From NCBI GenBank assembly GCA_002794735.1, contig NBAZ01000003.1:1-64000 (forward strand): DNA of 64,000 nucleotides. Direction: 5' to 3'. Source of the DNA: Pyrrhoderma lamaoense (Eukaryota; Basidiomycota; Agaricomycetes; Hymenochaetales; Hymenochaetaceae). Position 1 is the stretch's first letter. Each line of letters opens with the position of its first letter. The notes below the pieces were generated by a model. That model ran no database searches, had not been told where the DNA came from, and saw only the letters and a program-made list of their open reading frames with translations. Made by a program: the position numbers and the translations under genes. This document shows, piece by piece, positions 12,429 to 22,999 of the stretch.

Positions 12429-13894
12429 TTGCTATATATTCTGAAGGACATCCAGAAATGCTTGTCCAAAATTGAGAATAAGCTGGAACAAAATAATGAT
12501 GATAATGATAATAGTGGTAGTATTGGTATTGAGAAGCATACAATGAATCCTAAGAGACTACATAGTGTAGTTAAAAGGAAAAGGGCCACTCAGAAGGGGG
12601 TTTCCATCCAATCCCTTATGAAGTGGGGCACAACCCTCACCCTTGGCCACCATTTGGCCAAGGGTCAGTTAGCTGTAAGTATAATTGCTTATAATATATT
12701 GAAGAATTTAGGATGTACTGATTTATACAAATATAATGTGTTGTTAATAACACATTTTATTTGATTTTAGGATCATGTTAATAAAGAGTTGGATGCCGGT
12801 GCTGGTATCACTAGCACTACTGACCTTCACGACTTGGATGCTTTGCACAATCAGAGACTTGGGGACTATGAGGCTGCAGGTGTCTCTGATCCCATTCTAA
12901 GCTCTCTAGATTTCAATAAAATGGTCACAGCAAGTGTCAATCAAGCTTATTGCAATAATGCAGTTGAGAGGTTTTTTTATCTGAATCTTGAGGAGGTGAG
13001 ATAAAAACATATGAGATCCATTTTTAAAAAGATAGATAAGTATTCAAACTTTCCAGGTTAAGAAGACAGTCACACCAAATGTTTACACGATCAATGGTGT
13101 CAAGTTTTCAATGGCTGATATGCATGCTCTAGCTTAAAAGCACTGAAGAACATGGAGAAAATGATAGAACAAGACTGATAAAGAGGACAGACAAAGAGCT
13201 AATAAGAAGAATGTGAAAAAAATTACATTTACTCTTGTCAAAAAAAGGTAAGTAGTTATGATATAAATTCATACTGTTTTAAATACTAACTTTCCTTATT
13301 TATAGCTTGCAAAGTCTCGGTGTGCAGCTAGTGGGATGTGCAAAGATATCCTTGGGTTCAACCCCTCAATGTTTGTCAAAACGAACTGTATGTTGGAGGA
13401 ACATACAAATGATCCTGAAGTTTTTTTGGATGCAGAACCTGAGGGAGAAGTAAAGACCCTCCATGTGGTCCACTTAAAGTGTATATCTAAAAAGGTAAGT
13501 GAACTGCTGTGTATTATAGAAAGGTACTCATTCTTCTAATATATAGGTCAGGGCCATATACGACTTCTTGTCTCATTTATACCTCTGGTCATATAAAACT
13601 TAGCACCTTTGTCATATCAGAAAGGAGTCGAAGTTAGAAATAAAGAGTTTTCTAACTACAACTTTTTATTCAGCTATGTTGAATGTAGAATGGTATGATG
13701 AGCTCAACAGACAGGAGAAGAAGCTCATTCATCAATACAAAATGAATCTAGAAGGCTACAACAAGAAGGCAATGATTGAGTTTATGAAAAAAGAGAAATA
13801 CAAGATTTTTGTGGCAGATTCTTGGTTTTCAGATGACAGTACTAATACTATTAGTATATCGTCAATATACTTCAGCCATATATTCAAAGTGTAA
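12429..13894 (+). CDS. Unrecognised spliced gene-like region, possibly mobile-element derived
   Basis: Four open frames in the same direction are joined by plausible GT..AG introns. The frames are 12429-12675 (Lys/Asn-rich, ends HHLAKGQLA), 12770-13000 (acidic, LDAGAGITSTTDLHDLDALH), 13306-13494 (AASGMCKDILGFNPSMFVK) and about 13673-13890 (EWYDELNRQEKKLIHQYKMN). The pieces read like real protein: charged helices and no low-complexity run. I do not recognise the family. Stops near 13137 and 13890 and the transposon-rich setting suggest decay or a domesticated or mobile origin. Start and end are approximate. Confidence 0.4.
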
Positions 13895-13986
13895 AAAAGA
13901 AAAACCCAAACTTACCGAAAGATCAAAAAGTAATTCCACTATTAGATTGTTATCCTGTTTATACAAGTGCTGAGTTTCATGCATAC

Positions 13987-14967
13987 ATGAAGTCATTTTC
14001 GAATATAATACTGTTATATATTCTGGCAATTTGTAAGTATGAAAAAATACAGTATTTATATATACTTACTTTTATAAGGTACTGGAGTTTTTCAGCCAGT
14101 AGGCCTGCAAAGAATTATCAAACATACAATACAACAGCACACTCTTGTTATGAGATTGGAGGTTTGAAGATTTGTGGATCATCGGCTAAGTCAGAGATCA
14201 AACACAAACCAAATATAGGAAACTGCAAATCTTGCCTATTACAAACAATAGCAAACTCAGCCATGTCACACAGGGAAGTCCTCTTTCAAAATGAAGAAAG
14301 GCCTGCAGTGTTTGAACAACTACATGCGCAGCCAGCAGAGCCATTGCTGGATCAAGTCCGTGGTTGGATAGAATCACGGCAAAGGTCAAAGACTAGGACC
14401 TTACCAAATCCTACAGGAGACGTAGGTGTTCGTATAGCAGTACATGAAGCAGAATGAACTAGCGAATCTCAAGTACACAGTCAGGTGGAACGAGTCCCCT
14501 GGTACCAGACTAGGGTAGGGTGTATTAATTGCAGGAAGACTTATTCGTTACAATCGGACCTCTACAAGATCACTTGGACAACTCTCTTCGAGATGGGAGT
14601 GGATGCTACCGAGTTCACAGTACAAGTACAGAAATACTGGACAGACAATTCTATTCGAGAATTCCCTCATTGGGAATAAAATGTATGGACCTTTCACTAC
14701 GTTACATTCTTGGAGATAAGAAGGAAGGAAAAGGTCTGGGGTCAAGTCAGGATTGTGGTCTTAACGAATATGGAGCATACTGGACACCAGCACGAAGAAC
14801 AGTGCAGCAGTAGTGTGGTTCACTATCAAGTGATACCAAAGGACCCCCCAGAATGGGGAATACTATTACTCCGTCAGCTACCAAGGAAAGTCTACGATCA
14901 TCTCAAGCTAATTGATGTGCCTGGATACATACGGTGGGGATATCACCAATACTTCAATGCCGAATAA
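13987..14967 (+). pseudogene. Unrecognised broken ORF series, transposon-like
   Basis: Open frames at 13987-14457, 14485-14679 and 14710-14967 follow each other on the plus strand, separated only by stops or frame changes. They encode Arg/Gln/Glu-rich protein (for example EQLHAQPAEPLLDQVRGW and later LPRKVYDHLKLIDVPGYIRW). I cannot name the family. The lack of splice sites between them and the repeat-rich sequence downstream fit a decayed mobile-element gene. A 21-bp stretch at 14154-14174 reappears inverted at 17615-17635. Confidence 0.3.
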
Positions 14968-16100
14968 CGTGTGGCCTGCTGGGTCGGCACGGACCATTCA
15001 GGGTCTTTGTGGAGTGAACGTATAACACACTTCAGCCACAATTGGAGTTATCTAGGGTTCAGGGCAGTGGACCCTAACTCAGGGTCAGGAGATTGGGAAT
15101 CTCTCTAGATTAGATCTAAGGGTCTCAGGGTCTCAGGGAGTAATGCGATTGTATGGACTGCGGAGCAGGGACGTTAAGGGTTCAGACATGTGTGTGATAC
15201 ACAGGGTCTTCAGGGACTTGTGGAGCAAGTGCCCTTAAGGTTATGGTTAGGATAAAGGAATACCCATGGTATAATGGGTGTTGATGAAGGCTATAAAAGC
15301 AGGACTTTTGGACATTGTAGAGTAGATTGTTCAGACTCACTTATAGCCAATAACTGGTGGTATCAGCCAACAACTGTTGGTAAAAGCCATCATCTGGTAA
15401 TAAGTTCTTAACTACACTTGAAGTACAATACCTGTGCTCAGTCAAGATTGTCGTTAGCTGGCAAAGGTGTTGCTTTAAGGGTACCTGTATTGTGGTAGAA
15501 CATCTAGCTTTCTCTAATATTGTTACTTGTTCTCTATCGCTGTACAGTGAGGAGACTACTTCTATACTCTCCAAGAAGGACCACGTTATCGTACTACGAG
15601 TTATTGCATCGGCATCATTTAGGTTGAATCAATACCTTGGTCGACACCTCGTGTGATTACCTCTTTGTCACAATCTACTTGTAGTGTCCTCGGCACTTGG
15701 CACGACGACTTCGAGACCCCCTACCTTGAAGAAGCACCAACTGCTTGTTAGTTTTAACCGGACTAGGTGTCTATTTAGTCTGATCAACTACTCAGCACAC
15801 TGCTAGCCCACCTCTTTTGGCAACAAGATCAGTGTCAGCAATGACTAGTTCTAGTACCAGTATTAGTCAGCAGGGTCTGAAGACAAGACACAACCAGCAT
15901 ACACTGATATAGACAGAGACAGAGGAGAGGAGGGGCAAGAGGAGGGAAAGAACAGTGAGGAGGGAACAAAAGAATGTATTAGAAGGTACTAGTCTAAGAG
16001 GGAAGACAAGATCAAGACTGGGGGACTAGCTACTGACAGGAGGGGGGTATTTATATATATGGGAGGCAGTGTGGGAATAATGAAAAAACCCGGCAGGGTT
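14968..16100. other. Non-coding, possible LTR-like sequence with internal repeats
   Basis: After the last stop at 14967 the sequence changes to GC-richer text with recurring AGGGTCT units (15060-15215). It then has a three-copy 20-nt repeat and purine-rich sequence (15900-16020). It could be an LTR or UTR of the preceding element, but no second copy is present in the window to test that. Confidence 0.3.
15345..15404. repeat. Three-copy tandem repeat, period 20 nt
   Basis: Three imperfect copies of AGCCAAYAACTGKTGGTAWM start exactly 20 nt apart, at 15345, 15365 and 15385. The third copy is the most diverged. Confidence 0.75.
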
Positions 16101-16103
16101 TAT

Positions 16104-16222
16104 GGCTAGTCTATTAGGCTAAACTAAGCTGTGCTAGGCTGTGTTAGATGAAACATAAGGAATAGGCTAAACTATGAGGCTAAGCTAGGCTGTGCTAGCT
16201 GAAACATAAAATAGGCTAATTA
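16104..16222. repeat. Two diverged copies of a GGCTAAACTA...GAAACATAA unit
   Basis: About 50-nt units containing GGCTAA, AGCTGTGCTAG and GAAACATAA appear twice in a row. A third partial GGCTAA follows. The unit has no coding content. Confidence 0.6.
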
Positions 16223-16379
16223 CAAAGAGGACTAAACCAAATGGGGAAAGATGACCATGGAGAATGATGGAAGATGGTAGAACATGGTGGAATGTTCTAA
16301 AATGTTCTGGAAGGTCTTAGAATGTTCTAAAACAGATGAGTAAGCAGTGGAGATAAAAGAGAGATAAGATAAGATGAGA

Positions 16380-16575
16380 TGCTTAATAAGACAGCTGAGT
16401 CATATGTTGAGTAAGTGCTTAGTAAGTGACTTATGTAAGCGATTAGGTAAGCATGCTGACTAAGCTGATTAAGTAAGATGCTTGGGTAATGATGTTTAGG
16501 TAAGCAGCTTATGTAAGATGATTAGATAATCCATTTATGTAAGTGCTTAGTCAGCTTATGTAAGCTGTTTAATAA
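16380..16575. repeat. Array of TAAG/TTAGGTAAGC-type short repeats
   Basis: Words of the form (C)TTAGGTAAGC, CTTATGTAAG and GATTAAGTAAG recur at least eight times at spacings of about 15-25 nt. It is a degenerate minisatellite. No ORF spans it. Confidence 0.65.
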
Positions 16576-17889
16576 GCAAAAAAGCGAAAATAGACTTGGT
16601 TTCATAACAATTGGAGTTGCTTTATTTGGGTTATCGAACCTCTATTACTAAGATTGTAGATCATGCTGATTTCTTAGTTTTAAGGAAACCATAACACTCT
16701 CAAGACAATGGTCAAAATGCATAAGGACCAAATTGCAAAGGGTATACTATTAAAGCATATTAAGTATCATAAATCTATCAGATATCTTCATAATGCATCA
16801 GTCAAAACTTTTATTCATGTATATGAATATCTATCAACACAAGAAGGGCACTGAGTTATTTACAAAATACATAAGTTCAAAATCTATGAAACAAAATGAA
16901 TAATTAATCATAAAATAGGCATGAGAGAAATGTAGTGTTGGAACATACAATCTATCCAGTAAAAATCTTGAAAGTCTTTATTCCCGGTCAGATCTTAGAC
17001 AATACCTTATACAAGATCAAGTTTTTTAAGATGAAATCTGAAGTGTTGAATGTAGCACTGTTCAAAATGATAAAGAAAGTCAAGTACAAGATAAGTATGA
17101 GACCAAGAATGAAGATGATACATCTATACCTCTTGACTCTATTATCACATATACTCTTGATCTTGTTTCTTTTCATAGTAGCTCTCTTGTTTCAGATGCA
17201 TTTCTTGTATCAGCAGAGCAGGTTGATCAAGCAAGAGTGATTCAAGGTGTTGAGAAAGACATATGAGCATACAATGAAGAGGGAAAATGTTGGGGGGAAA
17301 TAGAGTTGGGTTGCCAGCACATACACATTTTTTGTGACAAATTACATAATAATCTAGTGTGACATACTATAAATATAGTATTACTATTTACTAGAGCAAC
17401 AATCTAAGTGTTACACGTTACTAAGACATAGTTAAGTGTCACAACAATCACTATGTTACACGTTACTGTTGTATCAGTCAACTTCGATACAGTAGTTATC
17501 TAGGTGATATTTTACATGTTTATTATATAAACTAGGAATAGATGAGACAACATGTATTATAGACTAACTATTACATGTCACATAGAAATTTGTTGACACA
17601 CCGTGAATGATTTGCAAATCTTCAAACCTCCAATCCTGTAACAACAATACAATTACTTTCCTTTTTCCTCTTAATAATGCCATTTCCATTTTAGAATAAC
17701 CTGATTTCTTTTAAAAAATTGTGTGTGCACAACAAAGTTTTCCATATTTGCTGTAAAAAAGAGAGAGGTTGTTTTTGAGTAAAAAATATAAAGGAACTTT
17801 TTTTTTCAGTATTTGAGACGCAAGTTTCGGTCCGGTGGCCTTGATCGGAACAAGAAATATACATGTGTTACTGGAGTCTAGAGCCGTTG
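16576..17889. other. Non-coding region with transposon-like debris upstream of the deacetylase gene
   Basis: An open frame at 16935-17240 is Lys- then Leu/Ile-rich. An alternative frame reads SDAFLVSAEQVDQARVIQG, more protein-like, but neither is recognised. TGTTGGGGGGAAATAG at about 17288 and the twice-repeated TGTTACACGTTACT (near 17408 and 17453) resemble LTR material. The segment 17590-17645 is inversely similar to 14140-14195. No host gene is supported. Confidence 0.35.
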
Positions 17890-17897
17890 TATAAATA
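17890..17897 (+). promoter_or_regulatory. TATA box of the deacetylase gene
   Basis: TATAAATA lies 91 nt before the chosen ATG. It is followed by CT-rich sequence typical of fungal core promoters. Confidence 0.55.
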
Positions 17898-17980
17898 CTG
17901 CCAGCTGGCAGGGTAGTGCATATACTCTTTTACTATCATGACTTTTCATCTCTCCGTTCACCTTCCTTTCCCTTTTTTTC

Positions 17981-19831
17981 ATGGCTCACGAAGAGACTCT
18001 GGGCAATGGCCTCATTTGCTTTACAAATTGTCTTCTTGCTAAAGATGATGGCTCATTGATCTCTGGGGATCTTTGGGTTGATGAGCGTCGGGGTGTCATC
18101 CTTGATGCGCAAGTAAGTTCCTTTATCAAATACGGCTCAGGGGAGAATATCAGAATACTTACTGAGACAACAAAGCGCACCTTTTTCTTGCGCAAAGAAC
18201 GACCTGACACTGTCATAGACTTGGGCGGTAACATCCTGAGGTTAGTTTTTGAGAGAAATTGTCAACTTACCCGCATTGCCTATGTGATTCCTATTTAGCC
18301 CAGGACTAATAGATGCGCAAATTAATGGAGCCTATGGCTTTGATTTCTCAATCTATGACCGAGATGATGAGGCATATCGCGCGGGTCTTGGTGCTGTCGC
18401 TCGTCGTATCGTAGAGACTGGCGTCACTTCTCTCCTTCCCACCATAATAGTTTGTCACTTTCCACCCCGATTTACTATCTTATCTGACATACGTGTTTAG
18501 ACACAAGACGCAGCTCTTTATCCATCTCTTCTGCGCCTACTCATTCCGCAGTCACCAGCACCAGTCGCGGAACATCCTAATGGGGTGCCTCTCTACTCGG
18601 ATGGCACGTTGAAGGACCTTTTCTACAACCTGCAAAACGCGGCGCTCATGCTCTTCCGTTCCTACGCTCTGGCTTGGACGGTATTCATTCATTAGAAGAT
18701 GTCTACGGGAAGGAGGCTTTGGCGGTTCAAGAAGATTGGGCTCTCTCTTCTGGGATACCTGAACCCGATGGAGGTGTGCGACTTGTGACTCTTGCCCCTG
18801 AGGTTGTTTCTGCGGAGGTTATACCAGAACTCAGAAAGAGAGGAATTCGAGTTGCAATAGGTCATAGTGTAGCTAGTGCAGATACAGCTGTACGTGCGGT
18901 CCGCGCTGGGGCTGGGATGGTTACACATCTATTCAATGCTATGCCTCAGCTACATCACCGTGATCCTGGTATAATTGGTTTACTAGGAGCTAGCGATGAG
19001 AGCCTTTCCGAGGAAGTAAAGTCTACCAATCCGAAGAATAACTCTTTTGGGGTGAAATTGAGGCTATCGGTGCAGAGTGTGCGGAAGCTCTTGATGAATC
19101 TGATACCCCGCCGCGGACTCCTAATTTTTCTCCTACGTCCGGTATCAATGTGATGAATTTAGATATTGGCCTTAAGGATGATGACGATACAATCAAGGGT
19201 AGGGTATCTAAACGTACAAAACGCCCGTTCTATGGAATGATCGTGGATGGTGTGCACTCGCATCCGAACTCTGTTAGAGTAGGTCATGCATGAGTTTCTT
19301 ATGATCTAGATTGTGACCTTGTTTTATAGCTGGCTTATACAGCACATAAAGAAGGGTGTGTGCTCATAACGGATGCGATGAGTATGCTTGATCCGTCGCT
19401 CCTGATGGTCCACACCCTTGGAGAGATGGACGACGTGTCGTCAAAGAGGGCTTCAGACTTTACATTGAGGGCACTGATACTCTTGCTGGAAGGTATGTCA
19501 AACCGACTCTTGTAATATAGCCTTCTTTGGTAAATAAATGATATACAGTGTCGTTACTCTTGATACTTGCGTACGAAACTTTGCAAATTTCACAGGATGT
19601 TCACTAGCCGAAGCCCTTCGTTGTGCTACATATAACCCTGCAAAGTAAGCAACATATCCACCCTAAAACCAGTAAAGCCCTTAACCCCAGCATTTCTTCA
19701 GGTCTCTTGGAATTGAAAAAAGGAAAGGCACTCTTCGAGCTGGGGCTGATGCAGATCTTGTTGTACTTGACCATAGTGGTACAGTACTTTCAACCTGGGT
19801 TCGTGGGCGTAAAGTCTGGGAGCGCAAATAA
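17981..19831 (+). CDS. nagA: N-acetylglucosamine-6-phosphate deacetylase
   Basis: This amidohydrolase removes acetate from GlcNAc-6-phosphate in cytosolic amino-sugar catabolism (chitin and cell-wall recycling). The start is ATG at 17981, 91 nt after a TATA box. Introns include 18113-18175 and one ending at about 18298. The protein reads GLIDAQINGAYGFDF and RRIVETGVTSLLPTI. The metal-site Glu is in LGWHVEGPF, followed by PAKRGAHA, then IGHS, the His-containing THLFNAMPQLHHRDPG, and the catalytic Asp in CVLITDAMSML. It ends ADADLVVLDHSG...VWERK and TAA at 19829-19831. These are the family's expected blocks in order. Three frame breaks, at 18582-18585 (GGGG), 19049-19052 (GGGG) and 19401-19402 (CC), are each cured by one added base in the run. 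I treat them as probable assembly errors. The gene converges on the aldolase gene. Confidence 0.9.
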
Positions 19832-20655
19832 CAAGAGTGACTTAGACTATAAATTTTTACGGAATACTGTGTAATAAGATCACAACCTGTAATTTTTAAA
19901 TATGTAGAATGATAATAGAAATTTGTTGTAAGCTTAAAGCTATAATATCATATCATTAGGCGCTTAATTGCGGATCCTAATCATGGTCCGGATACTTAAC
20001 TCGCATACAATTGATTGGCATATATCCAAGGACACTGTGATCATTTATCATTAAGATGATTTTATGATTTTACCCTATTCAAACCCGATTTTTTGTTTGA
20101 TACGAACACTTAGCTATCTTAAATGAACACATTATGGCATCCCTGCACTACTCCGAAAGTAAGGAACAACTATTCGTCAGAGTACGACGTGTCCTAGGCT
20201 TCACATCATCACCTGAAAAACCAGTATATATACAGTTTTCTTCTTCTTCAGTATAAAAAGTACTATGCTTATGCATATGAAGGCCTGTAAGATTCTTGTC
20301 GAATTACTCCTATAAGAAAACTTCACAAGTTTTCCGACTAAATGAACAATTACGTGACATTTTCTTCCAAACTGTCCTTGACTTCATTTTTGCAATTAAT
20401 CAGTCTTACACAACAGAAGAAAAAAAGTTTGAGTTGTGAATTTCATGTTACTAGTAAGGGTGCCTATACAAATACATGTATGAATAAACAGATGTTACTT
20501 GCTACTTTCCTTTCTACTACAACGCAATATACAAAAGGTCGGCCTTCTGGTCACCATCTTCCCCTTAAATCACCTCATCAGACTCTCATGCCTTACAAAC
20601 GATCTACCAAGGCAAAAAAATCGATTATTACAAGATAGTGAATGATAATTTAACA
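19832..20655. other. Intergenic region between two convergent genes
   Basis: This holds the shared 3' flanks of the deacetylase (+) and aldolase (-) genes. AT-rich sequence and one open frame (20342-20638) without family features are seen. No RNA gene or repeat is recognised. Confidence 0.5.
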
Positions 20656-22146
20656 CTACATACCAACGTTTCCAAGATCGGCGCAGGCTTCCTTTACACG
20701 AGTAACAAGAGTCTTTTCTCCCTCACGTACCCAGACACGAGGGTCGTAGAACTGATAACGATCTGTAAGCATAACTGAAAATGATGAGACATTTAAAGTG
20801 GATCTACCTTCTTGTTAGGTTTGTCTGCCCCTTCAGGGTTGCCAACTTGCGACTGAAGGTATGCACTCTTTGATAAGATAAAGTCACGGATACCAGACAA
20901 ATAAGCAAATTGGGTGTCGGTGTCCACATTCATTTTCACGACACCATTGTTAACGGCAGTTTTAATTTCTTCCTTGGTTGATCCAGAGCCACCGTGGAAA
21001 ACGAGGAAAAGTGGCTTCGAATCCTTGCTCTTCAATTGCTCTACCGCATAAGCTTGATGTTTACCTAGAAGTTCTGGGTGCAAGCGAACATTTCCGGGCT
21101 TGTACACGCCATGTACGTTTCCGAATGCGGCCGCTATCGAAAAATTAGGGGAGATTTTGGACAAAGCAGCATAGACGTCGAAAACATCTTCTGGTTGAGT
21201 ATACAAAGAGTTGTTATCAACGCCAGTGTTATCGACACCATCTTCTTCACCACCGTGATACCAATCTCCATCTCGAGCCAGATGTTGAGCTTAGCCATCT
21301 CAGTGAAATATTTGACGCAGGTTGCAATATTCTTGTCTTTCGGTTCTTCGGATAGGTCAAGCATATGCGAAGAGAACAGAGGTTCTCCATGTTTTTCGAA
21401 GTACTCCTTGTCCGCGGCTAACATCCATCGAACCATGGAAGCAGTTTCTCTGCACAATGATCGGAGTGAAGAATTACGGGGCTAGGTTGATCTAAGTTAG
21501 AACAAAACTGCGGCGTGCGGCGATAAGGTATGTGGCAATATACTCACACACCATAAGCCTTGGCAACAGTACGAATATGATGTGCGGCAGCGATAGCACC
21601 TATGATAGATGCCTTTTGCCCATCATTGGATAGACCTTTTCCTGCAAAGTATGCTGAACCACCTTGAGAAACTTGTAAGATAATTGGTGCCTTGATGTCA
21701 CTGTAATATGTTCATATGAGACTTGAATTGAAGCAGACAGAGAGTATAGAACAAACCGTGCGGCTTCCAATACAGCATTAGCTGTCGAGGATGAGGTAAC
21801 ATTCTACATGAAAGGTGAATATCAAAGAAAAGACATTACGGATATCTATAAACTTACAATTGCCTTGGTTCACCGTTGTAAAATCAGTTAAGTATTCTCT
21901 GAAGATACAGAGAGTCCGCCACATGACTCACCGGAATAGCGAACTTGAGAGGTTATAAGTAAAGGAGATGTCTGAGTGAGAAGAGTACTAACCTTGTGTT
22001 CTTTAGCATATTCAAAGACCTTGCGGACATTATCGCCAGTGATCACACCAGCCTAGATACCCATCGTAAGATAAAGAGTGAGTATATGCATCAGTATAAG
22101 ATGAAAGGAGACGATGGCTTACAGGGACGATATCTAAGATTCCCAT
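20656..22146 (-). CDS. FBA1: Class II fructose-bisphosphate aldolase
   Basis: This zinc-dependent glycolytic enzyme splits fructose-1,6-bisphosphate into two triose phosphates in the cytosol. ATG at 22146 gives MGILDIVP, then a short intron. After it come AGVITGDNVRKVFEYAKEH and AINVTSSSTANAVLEAARD. Next is the metal/catalytic segment VILHSDHC and LLPWFDG, then EMEIGITGGEEDGVDNTGVD. The later blocks are FGNVHGVYKPGNVRLHPELL, FHGGSGSTKEEI and NVDTDTQFAYL, and the C-terminus is YDPRVWVREGE...ACADLGNVGM-stop (20656-20658). All the family's zinc and phosphate-binding blocks are present. Two breaks, at 21253-21254 and 21424, are each repaired by doubling one base. In an essential enzyme this argues for sequence error. 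The gene is divergent from the Ppo gene (850 nt apart) and convergent with the deacetylase gene. Confidence 0.93.
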
Positions 22147-22941
22147 TTTTGAAGGCGATTATTCTTTACAGAAGAACAGATGAGGACGTCGTCGTCGTGG
22201 AGGAGGAAAAGCAGGAGAGAAAGAAGATGTATGCGTTATATTCAATCGGCCGAAGCCGATAGGTGAATAAATAATCACGTGCTTCATGAGTGACATCATA
22301 AATCTTTGCGAAATTCTCTTCGGATTGCACTCGTTTATTACTATCATTATTTTGGCCCTAGGCTATATCATTGCAAACTTCAAAGCCATCACACCGATGT
22401 ACATGTACATCTAGGATTTATCGATCGAAATATGAGTAGCTCTAATACTTCAGTGTTGTGAATTACAGACACACGCAACGGAGCAACTCGGAAGAAGAAG
22501 TTACGCTCTCGAGAAAATGACTGTTCGGCAACGGGAGCTCACTTCCATCTAGTAGCTTGGGAAGAACAACGCGTCTGTGTGGCACCAAGATGAGGTCAAC
22601 ATGATCCTTGCCCCCTGGATCACATGCGAGAGTAGAACGTAATACGCTCATACACTTTTTAGGCCCCAAATTAGGGTAGATCGGGGTAGATCCAAGTTTT
22701 GTGTGGCACCGAAGTCGACCCCCTTGGCCCAGGGACGGTTATATCGTCACGTGGTGGTAGTAGCACTAGATTTAGTAATTAAATAATCACAGCTAGTTTT
22801 ACGACATGTCAACAGTGACATGTCTTGTGATGATGTATTGTATGCGTTCTGAAGTAGCCCAAACTAGGCAGACTCAGCCTGTAAAACAATCACTTTCTAA
22901 TTTTGTAATCCAATACAATTCATATTATTAGTATTCATAGG
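22147..22941. promoter_or_regulatory. Divergent promoter region, aldolase / Ppo
   Basis: About 850 nt separate the two divergent start codons. The aldolase side has a purine-rich (+ strand) run near 22190-22230, i.e. a pyrimidine-rich stretch upstream of its ATG as in strongly expressed fungal genes. A direct repeat GGGTAGATC(G/C) lies at about 22673-22692. No other gene is supported. Confidence 0.4.
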
Positions 22942-22948
22942 TATAAAA
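22942..22948 (+). promoter_or_regulatory. TATA box of the Ppo gene
   Basis: TATAAAA lies 58 nt before the ATG at 23000, which sits in a good context (CACCATGTC). Confidence 0.5.
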
Positions 22949-22999
22949 AGCTGTAGTACTAGTCCTAATAGTCCGTCATGCTTTCCCCTTTTCTCCACC

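Noticed and set aside
14968..15900. A complete LTR starting TGTGGCC
   Set aside because: No second copy, primer-binding site or target duplication was found in the window, so it is described only as LTR-like.
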